A stretch of DNA of 64,000 nucleotides from NCBI RefSeq assembly GCF_001548475.1, contig NZ_LRUJ01000014.1, positions 42,258 through 106,257 on the forward strand, read 5' to 3'. Below, piece by piece: positions 40,043 through 49,109 of this stretch (positions are counted from its first letter, which is position 1; each line of letters starts with the position of its first letter). This stretch comes from Bordetella hinzii LMG 13501 (GTDB taxonomy: Bacteria > Pseudomonadota > Gammaproteobacteria > Burkholderiales > Burkholderiaceae_B). A program made the translations under genes and the position numbers. The notes under the pieces are model-generated. The model did not search any database and was not told the origin of the DNA. It saw only the letters and a program-made list of their open reading frames with translations.

Positions 40043-40911
40043 GCGGACTCGTCGGGCAGCTGGGTGCGGTGGCGCACCAGCAGCGGGTCGTGATCGCTGA
40101 AGCGGCGCGCCAGTTCCTCGACCACGTAGACCGAACGGTGCTGTCCGCCCGTGCAGCCCACGGCGACGGTGAGATAGTTGCGCGTGTCCAGCGTGTACTG
40201 CGGCAGCCAGCGGCGGATGAAACCGTCGATGTCATCGATCATGCGATGCACGATGTCGAAACCGGCCAGCCATTCGGCCACGGGCTGGTCGCGGCCGGTC
40301 AGGGGACGCAGGTTGCGGTCGTAATAGGGATTGGGCAGGCAGCGCACGTCGAAGACCAGATCGGCGTCGCTGGGCACGCCGCGCTTGTAGGCGAAGGATT
40401 CGAAGGTCAGCACCAGGGGCGGACGGTCGGCCTTGATGAGATCGCGTATCCAGGCGCGCAATTGCCCCGGCGTCAGGTCCGAGGTGTCGATCACGTGTTC
40501 CTGGTCGCGCAGCGGCGCGAGCAGCTCGCGCTCCATGGCGATGCAGTCGGTGAGCGAGGCCGGCTTGCCGCCGCGCGAGACCCGGTCGGTCAGCGGATGG
40601 CGGCGGCGCGATTCCGAATAGCGTTGCGCCAGAGTGTCCGTGTTGGCATCCAGGAAGACGACCGACAGCTCCGTGCCCATGGCGCGCAGCGCCGTGATGA
40701 CATTGGGCAGTTCGGCCAGCTCGCCGGGCGAGCGCACGTCGATGGCCACCGCGACGCGCTCCATGCCGTCGTCGCGCGACGCGGCGACGAACTCCGTCAG
40801 GAAACGCAGGGGGAGGTTGTCCACGCAGGTAAAACCCGCGTCTTCGAGCATGCGTAGCGCGACTGACTTTCCGGAGCCGGAAATGCCAGTGATGAGGACG
40901 ACTCTTAACAT
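40039..40911 (-). CDS. rapZ: RNase adapter protein RapZ
   Basis: 290 residues from ATG 40911. N-terminal P-loop LITGISGSGKSVAL (Walker A), FLDANTDTLAQRYSESRRRHPL (Walker B region), and the conserved C-terminal domain with TFESFAYKRGVPSDADLVFDVRCLPNPYY and AVGCTGGQHRSVYVVEELA. In enterics RapZ senses glucosamine-6-P and directs small RNA decay; here only family membership is shown. It lies 2.1 kb from hprK and ptsN, with the cytochrome genes in between, and is translationally coupled to rlpA. Confidence 0.96.
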   Translation of the reverse strand: MLRVVLITGISGSGKSVALRMLEDAGFTCVDNLPLRFLTEFVAASRDDGMERVAVAIDVRSPGELAELPNVITALRAMGTELSVVFLDANTDTLAQRYSESRRRHPLTDRVSRGGKPASLTDCIAMERELLAPLRDQEHVIDTSDLTPGQLRAWIRDLIKADRPPLVLTFESFAYKRGVPSDADLVFDVRCLPNPYYDRNLRPLTGRDQPVAEWLAGFDIVHRMIDDIDGFIRRWLPQYTLDTRNYLTVAVGCTGGQHRSVYVVEELARRFSDHDPLLVRHRTQLPDESA

Positions 40912-41044
40912 GGCTATGATTGTGGCATGGTTTTGCCGGCGATGGGCCGGTAAGGCCCGTGTCATGGTGCCGCACGGTTGCGTGGGAGCGTCACCTGGGT
41001 CTATCTCTTTGAACCGCGCCCCGGGCGCCGAGAACGATAACGAG

Positions 41045-41770
41045 ATGTTAGTTCCCAATTCTCTCAGCGATATTGCAGGAAGATGTCTGGCACTTTGCCT
41101 GCTGGCCTGGCCCCTGGCGGCAGCCGCCCAGCAGGCGCGCCTGGAACCCGGTACCATGGCCGCGCGCGTGGCGGCCTGTACGGCCTGTCATGGCGAGCAG
41201 GGCCGGGCCGGCCCCGATGGCTATTACCCGCGCCTGGCGGGCAAGCCCGAAAGCTATCTGTACCAGCAATTGCTGCATTTCCGCGATGGGCGGCGGCAAT
41301 ACCCGCCCATGACGCACCTGCTCACAGGGCTGCCTGACGGTTATCTGCGCGAGATCGCGGCCTATTTCTCGGATCAGCATGTGCCTTATCCAGCCGCCCC
41401 GCCCGCCGAGGGCGGGGCGGGCCAGCAGGCCCGCGGCCGCGCCCTGGTCTTCGAGGGCGACCCGGCGCGTGGCCTGCCCGCCTGCGTGAGCTGCCATGGC
41501 CAGGGCCTGGGCGGCATGCTGCCGGCGATCCCCGGCTTGCTGGGCCTGCCGCGTGATTACATCGTGGCGCAAATCGGCAGCTGGCAGAACGGGCTGCGCC
41601 GGGCCGCGGCGCCCGATTGCATGGCGTCGGTGGCCCACAAGCTCACCCCGCAAGACGTGGGCGCCTTGTCGTATTGGCTGTCGGCGCAGCCGGTGCCCGG
41701 GGACTATGCGCCCGGGGCGGGCCAGCCGCTGCCGGTGGCCTGCGGCAGCCAGGAAGGGGCGGTCCGATGA
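41045..41770 (+). CDS. Periplasmic diheme cytochrome c (c4-like)
   Basis: 241 residues from ATG 41045. Signal peptide ends near AAAAQQA. Two c-type domains with CTACH (45-49) and CVSCH (147-151), each followed by PRLAGKPESYLYQQL-type or PGLLGLPRDYIVAQI-type segments as in cytochrome c4. Likely a periplasmic electron carrier. The ribosome-binding site is weak; an in-frame ATG at 40964 is an alternative but lacks a better site. The stop overlaps the next cytochrome gene (ATGA). Confidence 0.88.
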   Translation: MLVPNSLSDIAGRCLALCLLAWPLAAAAQQARLEPGTMAARVAACTACHGEQGRAGPDGYYPRLAGKPESYLYQQLLHFRDGRRQYPPMTHLLTGLPDGYLREIAAYFSDQHVPYPAAPPAEGGAGQQARGRALVFEGDPARGLPACVSCHGQGLGGMLPAIPGLLGLPRDYIVAQIGSWQNGLRRAAAPDCMASVAHKLTPQDVGALSYWLSAQPVPGDYAPGAGQPLPVACGSQEGAVR

Positions 41771-43041
41771 AAAAGTGGATGACGCTCATCGCCCTGGCGC
41801 TCGCCGCACTGCTGGCGGCCGCGGCCGGCCTGGTGTATTGGCTGGGCACGCTCGAGGAGCCCGTGCCCGAGGCCTCGCGTCTCGATGCCGCGACGCGGGT
41901 CGAGCGCGGCCGCTACCTGGCGCAGGTCGGCAATTGCGCGGCCTGTCATACCGCCCGCGGCGGCCAGCGCTATGCCGGCGGCACGCCGGTTCCCACGCCT
42001 TTCGGCACGATCTACGGTCCCAACATCACGCCCGACGCCGAAACCGGGATAGGCGGCTGGAGTGCGGAGGATTTCTGGCGCGCGCTGCATGAGGGCAAGG
42101 CGCCGGGCGGCCGGCTGCTGTATCCGGCGTTTCCGTACACCGAGTACACGCGCATGCCGCGCGAAGATGTCGACGCCCTCTATGCCTATTTGCGCACCGT
42201 GCCGCCAGTCAGGCAGGCCAGCCGTCCGCCCGCGCTGGATTGGCCTTATGACCAGCGCGTGCTGCTGGCCGCCTGGCGCGCGCTCTATTTCCGCGCTGGC
42301 GCCTACCAGCCGGACCCGACCCAGTCGACGCAATGGAATCGCGGGCGCTACCTGGTGCAGGGCCCAGGGCATTGCGCGGCCTGCCATGCGCCGCGCAATT
42401 CGCTGGGCGCGACCCAGGATGGCGGGCGCCTTCCCGGCGGTGTGATTCCCGTCATCCAGTGGTATGCGCCGCCCTTGAACAGTGACGCCCTGCGCGGGCT
42501 GGGCACCTGGCGCGCCGAAGACATCGCCAGTCTGCTGCGCCACGGCATGGCCACCCCTTCGGTGGCCACCGGGCCGATGGCGGAGGTGGTGCTGGGCAGC
42601 ACCCAGCACCTGAGCGCCGACGATGCGCAGGCCATCGGCGTCTATCTGAAAGCCCTGCCGCCGGCGGTGGCCCTGCCTGACAGCAAACGCGCGCCGACCG
42701 CCAGCGTCATGCGCATCGGCGAACGTCTGTACGGCCAGCATTGCGCGGCCTGCCACCAGGACAACGGCCGGGGCAGCGGCCCGGCCTGGCCGCCGCTGGC
42801 CATGAATCCTTCGGTCACCGCGACCTCGCCGCTGAACACGATACACATGGTGCTCGATGGCGGTTTCGCCCCGGCCACGGCGGCCAATCCCCGGCCGCAT
42901 GGCATGCCGCCTTTCGGTCCTTTCCTGGATGACAACGACATCGCGGCGGTCGTGACGTATATCCGCAGCAGTTGGGGCAATGACGCGGGCGCGGTGAGTT
43001 CGCTGGAGGTCAAGCGCGCCCGCCAGAACGCGCGCCCCTGA
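41767..43041 (+). CDS. Triheme cytochrome c (alcohol/aldehyde dehydrogenase cytochrome-subunit type)
   Basis: 424 residues. N-terminal membrane anchor or signal (about 5-27), then three CAACH heme sites at 57-61, 203-207 and 326-330. The layout GRYLAQVGNCAACHTARGG, ITPDAETGIGGWSAEDFWRALHEG and YPAFPYTEYTRMPREDVDALYAYLRT is that of cytochrome subunits of membrane-bound alcohol, aldehyde and gluconate dehydrogenases. No dehydrogenase gene is adjacent, so the electron donor is unknown. Translated together with the c4-like protein; the two may pass electrons to a terminal oxidase. Confidence 0.9.
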   Translation: MKKWMTLIALALAALLAAAAGLVYWLGTLEEPVPEASRLDAATRVERGRYLAQVGNCAACHTARGGQRYAGGTPVPTPFGTIYGPNITPDAETGIGGWSAEDFWRALHEGKAPGGRLLYPAFPYTEYTRMPREDVDALYAYLRTVPPVRQASRPPALDWPYDQRVLLAAWRALYFRAGAYQPDPTQSTQWNRGRYLVQGPGHCAACHAPRNSLGATQDGGRLPGGVIPVIQWYAPPLNSDALRGLGTWRAEDIASLLRHGMATPSVATGPMAEVVLGSTQHLSADDAQAIGVYLKALPPAVALPDSKRAPTASVMRIGERLYGQHCAACHQDNGRGSGPAWPPLAMNPSVTATSPLNTIHMVLDGGFAPATAANPRPHGMPPFGPFLDDNDIAAVVTYIRSSWGNDAGAVSSLEVKRARQNARP

Positions 43042-43055
43042 CCGGGGCGCGGCGT

Positions 43056-43982
43056 TTATTTGCTGCTTTGCAGGATCGCCATCGCCTGGCGCTCCATGAA
43101 TTCGCCCAGGGTGTCGATGCCGCGCAGCTTGAGAATGGTATTGCGCACGGCGGCCTCGACCAGCACGGCCAGGTTGCGGCCGGCCGCCACCTGCAGCATG
43201 ACCTTGCGCACGGGCAGGCCCAGCATGTCCTGGGTGATGTCCTGCAGGGGCAGGCGCTCGAATTTGTCCTGGGCGGTGGCGCGCACCAGATGCACGATCA
43301 GCTTCAGGCGCATCTTGCGGCGCACCGAGGTCTCGCCAAAGATGGTGCGGATGTCCAGCAGGCCCAGGCCGCGGACTTCCAGCAGGTTCTGCAGCAGCTG
43401 CGGACAATGGCCCTCGATCATATTGGGCGCGGTGCGCGAGAACTCCACCGCGTCATCGGCCACCAGGCCATGGCCGCGCGAGATCAGTTCCAGCGCCAGT
43501 TCGCTCTTGCCCAAGCCCGATTCGCCGGTGATCAGCACGCCCAGCCCGAGCACGTCGAGGAAAACGCCGTGCACGGTGGTGGTGGGAGCGAGCTTCTTGC
43601 CCAGATAGATGCGCAGCAGGTCGATCAATTGCGCCGCGGCCACGGGCGTGGACAGCAGGGGCACCTGGTGCTGGTCGCACTGGTCGATGAGATCCTGCGG
43701 GGCGGACAGGCCGTCGGCCAGCAGGATGGCGGGCACGCCGCCGATCAGCAGCTCATCCATGTGGTGCATGCGGCGGCGCAGGTCGAAGCGCGTGTAGTAC
43801 GCGAGCTCTTCCTGGCCGAACACCTGGATGCGCGAGGGGTGGATGAGATTGAGGTGGCCGACCAGGTCGGCTGCCGCCATGCCGTCATCGGGGATGGCGC
43901 GGTCGGCCGCGCCATGTCCGGCTATCCAGTTGAAGGGGATTTTGTCGGCGTTGTCGTCGACCAGTTCCTGCACCGTTAGCAT
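43056..43982 (-). CDS. hprK: HPr kinase/phosphorylase
   Basis: 308 residues. The C-terminal catalytic domain shows the Walker [15 protein letters not shown], then [17 protein letters not shown] and [20 protein letters not shown], the HprK signature. It phosphorylates and dephosphorylates a serine in HPr. The N-terminal regulatory domain (about 1-130) is intact. 12 nt separate its start from the ptsN stop, so both belong to the nitrogen-PTS arm; HPr itself is not in this window. Confidence 0.96.
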   Translation of the reverse strand: MLTVQELVDDNADKIPFNWIAGHGAADRAIPDDGMAAADLVGHLNLIHPSRIQVFGQEELAYYTRFDLRRRMHHMDELLIGGVPAILLADGLSAPQDLIDQCDQHQVPLLSTPVAAAQLIDLLRIYLGKKLAPTTTVHGVFLDVLGLGVLITGESGLGKSELALELISRGHGLVADDAVEFSRTAPNMIEGHCPQLLQNLLEVRGLGLLDIRTIFGETSVRRKMRLKLIVHLVRATAQDKFERLPLQDITQDMLGLPVRKVMLQVAAGRNLAVLVEAAVRNTILKLRGIDTLGEFMERQAMAILQSSK

Positions 43983-43994
43983 GGCGGTCCTGCG

Positions 43995-44450
43995 TCAGAG
44001 TTGGCCCGTGGTCAGCATGCGATGCACGATGGCGGGGTCTGTTTCGGTGGCCAGGGCCTCGCGCAGCGCCTTGTTGGACATCAGCTGGGCCAGTTCGGCC
44101 AGGATGTCCAGGTGCTGCTGCGTGGCGGTCTCCGGGACCAGCAGGCAGAGCAGCATGGACACGGGCTGGCCATCGGGAGCGTCAAAAGGGATGGGCTGCG
44201 CCAGGCGGACAAAGGCGGCAACGGCCTGCTCCAGGCCCTTGACCCGGCCGTGCGGCACGGCCACGCCTTGCCCCAGCGCCGTCGACCCCAGCCGTTCGCG
44301 CGCGAACAGGCTGTCGAACACGACGGATCGAGCCAAGCCATTGTGATTCTCGAATAGAAGACCGGCCTGTTCGAATGCCCGCTTCTTGCTGGTGGCAAGC
44401 ATATCGAGCACGACATTGCCGGCGGGCAGAATGCGCGACAAGTGATTCAT
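43995..44450 (-). CDS. ptsN: PTS IIA-like nitrogen-regulatory protein PtsN
   Basis: 151 residues from ATG 44450 (MNHLSRILPAGNVVLD); a start at 44459 adds three residues. PTS EIIA type-2 fold with the phosphoacceptor His in GVAVPHGRV and conserved LLCLLVPETATQQHLDILAELAQL. Regulates potassium transport and carbon/nitrogen balance in other proteobacteria. Neither start has a clear ribosome-binding site. The gene follows hpf on the same strand after 242 bp. Confidence 0.94.
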   Translation of the reverse strand: MNHLSRILPAGNVVLDMLATSKKRAFEQAGLLFENHNGLARSVVFDSLFARERLGSTALGQGVAVPHGRVKGLEQAVAAFVRLAQPIPFDAPDGQPVSMLLCLLVPETATQQHLDILAELAQLMSNKALREALATETDPAIVHRMLTTGQL

Positions 44451-44692
44451 GCGGATCATTATAGAGTTTTATGACGCAGTGCAAAAAAGCCTGGCAATTT
44501 GCACCGTGGCAGGCAAGCATAGTCCGTGTGGACGTGGCTGGGAAGCCTGCCGCAGACCGGGTGAAGTATTGGGGACGGGATTTTTGGTACCGATGTCCCG
44601 TCAAGAAGCTCTTGGGGGACACCGGATCCGATGCGACCTGTATCAGGTCAGGGTGGAATCAAGCATGGCTTGAGTGCTTGTGAGGCGCGGGA
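44451..44692. other. Non-coding region between hpf and ptsN
   Basis: 242 bp with no supported gene and no remnant of another coding sequence. It should hold a separate ptsN promoter; I see no strong hexamer pair and no clear terminator for hpf. Confidence 0.5.
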
Positions 44693-45031
44693 CTAGGGTT
44701 GCGACGCATTCAGGGCGGCGCTTTGTCGCTTCACGGACTCGCTGGCGTGGCTTTGGACCTTATCCTTGTGCTTGATGACCTGGCGATCCAGCTTGTCGAC
44801 AAGCAGGTCGATCGCCGCGTACAGGTTTTCATCCACGGCTTCGCAATGAATATCCTTGCCGCGCAGATGCATCGTGATTTCGGCTTTATGCCGCAGGGGC
44901 TCCACTGAGAGCATGACCTGGGTATCGATCACATGATCGAAGTGCCGCAACACTCGCGCCAGTTTGTTCATGACATATTCCCGGATGGCCGGGGTGACAT
45001 CGAGGCGACGACCGCTAATGCTCAGGTTCAT
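44693..45031 (-). CDS. hpf: Hibernation promoting factor, short form
   Basis: 112 residues from ATG 45031, with AAGGAG 9 nt upstream. [41 protein letters not shown] begins the beta-alpha-beta fold of HPF/Yfi[44 protein letters not shown] completes it. No C-terminal long-HPF domain. It pairs ribosomes into inactive 100S dimers in stationary phase. In many proteobacteria rpoN sits just upstream, but here the next gene upstream is lptB, 297 bp away. Confidence 0.95.
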   Translation of the reverse strand: MNLSISGRRLDVTPAIREYVMNKLARVLRHFDHVIDTQVMLSVEPLRHKAEITMHLRGKDIHCEAVDENLYAAIDLLVDKLDRQVIKHKDKVQSHASESVKRQSAALNASQP

Positions 45032-45085
45032 AGTGCGCTCTCCTTCCAGAAAAAGAGATGGGATAAACAAGTGCGCCTAGTGCGC

Positions 45086-45105
45086 GATGTGTAACGTTAC
45101 GCATC
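45086..45105. promoter_or_regulatory. Palindrome upstream of hpf
   Basis: GATG-T-GTAACGTTAC-G-CATC is a 20-bp inverted repeat with a perfect 10-bp core (45091-45100), 55-75 nt before the hpf start. On the minus strand AAGGAGG runs straight into an ATG at 45104 that opens a 29-codon frame overlapping the hpf start. The remaining part of 45032-45328 holds no gene other than the lptB terminator. Confidence 0.4.
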
Positions 45106-45276
45106 CTCCTTCTCGAAAAAGCGTCGTGAAAAAACGCGAGCTCTTGAGTACTAGTGTATAGACTCCCCACCCGAATTCAAGTTGACCTAGCGCATAAAAA
45201 CGCGGGGTTTCATGACCCCCGGCTAGGGATCTTCCCGGGGGTGACAACGACCCCGAAACGGTGTTGCCGGCCGGGC

Positions 45277-45306
45277 AAAAAAAACCCGTTGCGCCAGGGC
45301 AACGGG
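45277..45306 (-). terminator. Intrinsic terminator after lptB
   Basis: On the minus strand CCCGTTGC (45306-45299) and GCAACGGG (45292-45285) form a stem with a 6-nt loop, followed by eight T. Separates the kdsD-lptB transcript from hpf. Confidence 0.85.
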
Positions 45307-45328
45307 GGGCGGGCGGGGCGGAAGGCGC

Positions 45329-46114
45329 TTACATGCGGAAGTGTTCGCCCAGGTAGACGCGGCGCACGGCCGGATCGCCGACGATTTCGTCGGGATGGCC
45401 ATCGGTGAGCACCTTGCCTTCGCTGATGATGTAGGCGCGGTCGCAGATCCCGAGGGTTTCGCGCACATTGTGATCGGTGATCAGCACGCCGATGCCGCGG
45501 CTTTTCAGGAAGCGCACGATGCGCTGGATTTCGATCACGGCGATGGGATCCACGCCGGCGAAAGGCTCGTCCAGCAGGATGAAGCGCGGATTGGTGGCCA
45601 GGGCGCGCGCGATTTCCACCCGGCGGCGTTCGCCGCCGGACAGCGAGATGGCGGTGTTGCTGCGGATATGGCCGATCTGGAGCTCTTCGAGCAGGGACTC
45701 GAGGCTGTCCTTGATCTTGGCGGCCGACAGCGTCTTGCCCTGTTCGTCGACCTGCAGCTCCAGCACGGCGCGGATGTTCTGCTCGACGGTCAGGCGACGG
45801 AACACCGAGGCGTCCTGGGGCAGGTAGGACAGCCCCATGCGGGCGCGCTTGTGGATGGGCATGGAGGTGATTTCGCTGCCGTCGATCTCGATGCGGCCGG
45901 CGTCGGCGGGCACCAGGCCTACGATCATGTAGAAGCTGGTCGTCTTGCCCGCGCCGTTGGGGCCGAGCAGGCCCACGACTTCGCCGCTTTCGACGGACAG
46001 GGAGACGTCCTGGACGACCGCGCGGCCGTTATACGTCTTGCGCAGCCCGGTGGCGCGCAGATTGCCCTGTTGCAGAGAGGACAGCGTGCTGGTGGAGGGG
46101 ATAGAGGGCGTCAT
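45329..46114 (-). CDS. lptB: LPS export ABC transporter ATP-binding protein LptB
   Basis: 261 residues from ATG 46114. ABC ATPase with Walker [22 protein letters not shown] loop [14 protein letters not shown], signature [16 protein letters not shown] and Walker [14 protein letters not shown], all in the LptB form. Powers LPS extraction from the inner membrane with LptFG. N-terminal ~18 residues are extra compared with E. coli LptB (241 aa). 44 nt follow the lptA stop. Terminated by the hairpin downstream. Confidence 0.96.
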   Translation of the reverse strand: MTPSIPSTSTLSSLQQGNLRATGLRKTYNGRAVVQDVSLSVESGEVVGLLGPNGAGKTTSFYMIVGLVPADAGRIEIDGSEITSMPIHKRARMGLSYLPQDASVFRRLTVEQNIRAVLELQVDEQGKTLSAAKIKDSLESLLEELQIGHIRSNTAISLSGGERRRVEIARALATNPRFILLDEPFAGVDPIAVIEIQRIVRFLKSRGIGVLITDHNVRETLGICDRAYIISEGKVLTDGHPDEIVGDPAVRRVYLGEHFRM

Positions 46115-46158
46115 GGATCGGAAGCGGAGTCCTGTGTGCAACAAGGGCCAGGGCGGCC

Positions 46159-46776
46159 TTACTTCTTCGCGGGAGCAGGGGCCTTCTTGCTCGCGCGGCA
46201 TTCGGCGATGGCGGCATCGGCCTTGGCGCGCGGCGGCGAGAAGGAGCGCACGCGCCCGCCCGGCGCGGAGGAGTTGGGACCGCCTTCGGCCTGGTAGGTG
46301 CCGGTCTTTTCGTTGTAGCGCACGCGGTCGCCGCGGATGGTGTCAAACGGCTTGCCGCAGATAAAGCGGGTGACCACGGCCTGGCCGATCAGGTCGAACT
46401 GGCTCTTGGTGCCGTCGTACTCGGCGCGCAGGCCCTCGCCCTCGATCACCTCGAAGTTCTCGGGGCGCTCCTGGCGGATGCGCACCAGCTTGCCCTTGTT
46501 GGCCGTCGCCGTGCCGTACTGGTTGCCCTGCGCGTCCTCGTGGACTTCGAGCTTGTCGGCGTTCAGGGTCATCAGGCCGCGGGTGAGGGCGACGTTGCCG
46601 GTGAACACGCTCTGGCGCTTGATGTCGTCGTAGTGCAGCGAGTCCGAGAGGATGAGCGTGCTGGGCTCTTCGGGCTTGCCGCCTTGCGCGGCCTGCTGGG
46701 CCAGCACGGGGGCACACAGGGCCGCGGCCAGCAGCAGAGAGCCGATCAGGCGGTGCGCGAAGGAAGTGTGGGTCAT
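46159..46776 (-). CDS. lptA: LPS transport periplasmic bridge protein LptA
   Basis: 205 residues. Signal peptide ends VLAQQ, then the OstA-like jellyroll: [69 protein letters not shown] and [20 protein letters not shown]. Forms the bridge that carries LPS across the periplasm. A Lys/Ala-rich tail (about 185-205) is not in the E. coli protein. Its ATG overlaps the lptC stop by 4 nt. Confidence 0.94.
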   Translation of the reverse strand: MTHTSFAHRLIGSLLLAAALCAPVLAQQAAQGGKPEEPSTLILSDSLHYDDIKRQSVFTGNVALTRGLMTLNADKLEVHEDAQGNQYGTATANKGKLVRIRQERPENFEVIEGEGLRAEYDGTKSQFDLIGQAVVTRFICGKPFDTIRGDRVRYNEKTGTYQAEGGPNSSAPGGRVRSFSPPRAKADAAIAECRASKKAPAPAKK

Positions 46777-47396
46777 GGCTTGTTCTGATGGGTGTTGGCG
46801 GGCGCGGGGGGCTGCTTGCGGCCTTCGCCGCCAGCGATCTCGACGTCGGTCGAGGAATGCACCTCCAGCTGCCGCGTCTTGTTGTTGTAACGCATTCCGG
46901 TGCCGTTCATGCGCGAATTACCCTTGATGACCTGCGCCGGCAGGTCGGTGAAGACCAGGTCTTCGTCGGGCAGGAGGATGAGCTGCTGGCTGCGCACGTC
47001 CAGGGCGTCATTGTTGGCGTCGGGATTGCGGTGCACATGGGCATCGCCGTTCATGACGACGCGCTTGCCGCCCTGTTCCATGATGGCCGTCTTGGACACG
47101 CCGACGGTGATCGGATTGTCGGCGCGCTGGCCGATGGCGCGGGGGGACGTCACATGGTAGGAGTCGTCATCGGGGAAATGCTCGCCATAGACGCCTTCCA
47201 TGCGGTTGATGGGTTTGCCCTGCGGATCGGTGCGCAGCATCACGAAATTGCGCGACCAGGCGTCTTTTTCGTGGGTGATGCGGCGCGGCGGATCGATCGG
47301 AATGGCCCGCTGCGCGTAATCGGCCGCCCACCAGGTCCCCACCACCAGGCAGGCCAGCAGGAACAGGGCGATCAGCGCGGGGAAACGGTCTTTCAT
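46773..47396 (-). CDS. lptC: LPS export protein LptC
   Basis: 207 residues. One N-terminal membrane helix (about 7-24) and a periplasmic LptC-type jellyroll with ITHEKDAWSRNFVMLRTDPQGKPINRMEG, VMNGDAHVHRNPDANNDALDVRSQQLILLPDEDLVFT and LPAQVIKGNSRMNGTGMRYNNKTRQLEVHSS. Hands LPS from LptBFG to LptA. Starts 4 nt after the kdsC stop and overlaps lptA. Confidence 0.92.
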   Translation of the reverse strand: MKDRFPALIALFLLACLVVGTWWAADYAQRAIPIDPPRRITHEKDAWSRNFVMLRTDPQGKPINRMEGVYGEHFPDDDSYHVTSPRAIGQRADNPITVGVSKTAIMEQGGKRVVMNGDAHVHRNPDANNDALDVRSQQLILLPDEDLVFTDLPAQVIKGNSRMNGTGMRYNNKTRQLEVHSSTDVEIAGGEGRKQPPAPANTHQNKP

Positions 47397-47400
47397 GGGT

Positions 47401-48006
47401 TTATTGAATGGCGCCGGGGCCCGTCAGCACCGTGGGCGAGGTCAGGAAGGCGCCCAGGCGGCCCTGGGCGGCCAGGAGCAGGTCGCAGCATTCGCGCACC
47501 GCGCCGCTGCCGCCGGGCTGCGTGGAGACCCAGTGGGCGGCCTGCGCGACATAGCCGGGGGCATTGCTCACGCTGGCCGCGAAACCGGCGCGCTGCATGG
47601 CGGGCAGGTCGATGATGTCGTCACCCATATACCCGGTCTGGTCCAGTTGGACACCCTGGCGCTGGGCAAGTTCAGCCAGGGCGGCGCCTTTGTCGCGCAC
47701 GCCCTGCAGGACCTCGGAAATCCCCAGTTCGGCCGCCCGGCGGGCGACCACGGGGCCGGAGCGGCCGGTCATGAGGGCCACCTTGAAGCCGCCTTCCATG
47801 AGCAGGCGCAGGCCATGGCCGTCCAGGGCATTGAAGCGCTTGAACATCTCGCCGTGCTCGCCGAAGTAGAGGCTGCCGTCGGTCAGGACGCCGTCGACGT
47901 CGAACACCATGAGGCGCACCGCCATGGCACGTTCGCGGACCGGGGCCGGGATGCGGGCGAGCACCAGGGCGTCGGCGGGATGGGGCAGTCGGGAAGGCAT
48001 CGTCAT
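47401..48006 (-). CDS. kdsC: 3-deoxy-D-manno-octulosonate-8-phosphate phosphatase KdsC
   Basis: 201 residues. HAD-family phosphatase of Kdo synthesis. Motif [47 protein letters not shown] (motif II), [14 protein letters not shown] (motif III Lys) and [17 protein letters not shown] (motif IV). Lacks the large cap, as in KdsC tetramers. Its ATG overlaps the kdsD stop; an N-terminal ~28-residue extension precedes the usual core. Confidence 0.95.
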   Translation of the reverse strand: MTMPSRLPHPADALVLARIPAPVRERAMAVRLMVFDVDGVLTDGSLYFGEHGEMFKRFNALDGHGLRLLMEGGFKVALMTGRSGPVVARRAAELGISEVLQGVRDKGAALAELAQRQGVQLDQTGYMGDDIIDLPAMQRAGFAASVSNAPGYVAQAAHWVSTQPGGSGAVRECCDLLLAAQGRLGAFLTSPTVLTGPGAIQ

Positions 48007-48989
48007 ACTACTTTCGCAGCCATCAAATCGTGCATGTGGAGGGCGCCGATCAGCACGCCGTCATCGTCGATGACCAGCATCTGGCTCAGGCGTTTTTCGT
48101 CCATGATGCGCGCGGCTTCGGCGGCCAGCGCATCGGGGTCGATGTTGCGGGGATTGCGCGTCATGCCTTCGGCCACCGTCAGGCCGCGCAAGTCGCCTTT
48201 GCGTTCGATCAGGCGGCGCAGGTCGCCGTCGGTGAAGATGCCGACCGGATGGAATTTGTCGTCCACCACGACGGTCATGCCCATGCCCTTGGCGGACATT
48301 TCTTCGAGGGCGCGGGACAGCGGGTCGGCGCCGGTCACGGTGGGCAGCGCCGGCCCCTGGCGCATCACGTCGCGCACGTGGGTGAGCAGGCGGCGGCCCA
48401 GCGCGCCGCCCGGATGGGAGCGGGCGAAATCGTCCGGCCCGAAACCCCGGGCCTCCAGACAGGCCACGGCCAGGGCATCGCCCAAGGCCAGCGAGGCCGT
48501 CGTGCTGGCGGTGGGCGCGAGATTCAGCGGGCAGGCTTCCTGGGCCACGCTGGCGTCCAGGTGCACATCGGCCAGCTGGGCCAACTCGGAGGCCGGGTTG
48601 CCGGTCATGGCGATGACGCCGGCGCCCAGGCGGCGCGCCACCGGCAGGATGGTGAGCAGTTCCTGGCCCGAGCCGGAATAGGAGAGGGCCACCAGCACGT
48701 CCTGGCCGGTCAGCATGCCCAGGTCGCCGTGGGCCGCCTCGGCGGCATGCATGAAGAAAGCGGGGGTGCCGGTCGAGGCCAGGGTGGCCGCGATCTTGCG
48801 CGCGATATGGCCGGTCTTGCCCAGGCCGCTGACGACCACGCGGCCCCGGCAGGCCAGCAGCATGTCCACCGCGCGGGTGAAACTGCCGTCCAGGCGCGCT
48901 GCCAGGTCCAGGATGGCCTGGGCTTCGATCTGCAAACTGCGGCGGGCCGAGGCCAGGGCGTCGGCGGAAGTGGGGACATGGTTCGTCAT
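48003..48989 (-). CDS. kdsD: D-arabinose-5-phosphate isomerase KdsD
   Basis: 328 residues: SIS domain (about 35-190) with [43 protein letters not shown] and [15 protein letters not shown], then two CBS domains (about 210-325). Converts ribulose-5-P to arabinose-5-P, the first step of Kdo synthesis. Length equals the E. coli enzyme (328). First gene of the kdsD-kdsC-lptC-lptA-lptB transcript; divergent from purT across 120 bp. Confidence 0.96.
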   Translation of the reverse strand: MTNHVPTSADALASARRSLQIEAQAILDLAARLDGSFTRAVDMLLACRGRVVVSGLGKTGHIARKIAATLASTGTPAFFMHAAEAAHGDLGMLTGQDVLVALSYSGSGQELLTILPVARRLGAGVIAMTGNPASELAQLADVHLDASVAQEACPLNLAPTASTTASLALGDALAVACLEARGFGPDDFARSHPGGALGRRLLTHVRDVMRQGPALPTVTGADPLSRALEEMSAKGMGMTVVVDDKFHPVGIFTDGDLRRLIERKGDLRGLTVAEGMTRNPRNIDPDALAAEAARIMDEKRLSQMLVIDDDGVLIGALHMHDLMAAKVV

Positions 48990-49109
48990 GGGGGGATTTT
49001 AAACGAGAGGCCGGCGCATTTGCCGCCAGGGGCGGGCCTATGGCATTCTGGCGGTCCGGGTGGCGCTTGGCCGCCCGCTGTCTTTTTCCCGCCCCAGGTC
49101 GCTCTCTTC

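Noticed and set aside
44490..44505. Sigma-54-like TGGCA...TTGCA words upstream of ptsN
   Set aside because: The GG to GC distance is 6 rather than the required 10 nt.
44449..44683. Two short plus-strand frames between ptsN and hpf
   Set aside because: No ribosome-binding site, no recognisable domain, and composition like non-coding DNA.
48030..49109. Long plus-strand frame leading into purT
   Set aside because: It is the complement of kdsD; PurT homology begins at 49110 with the correct length.
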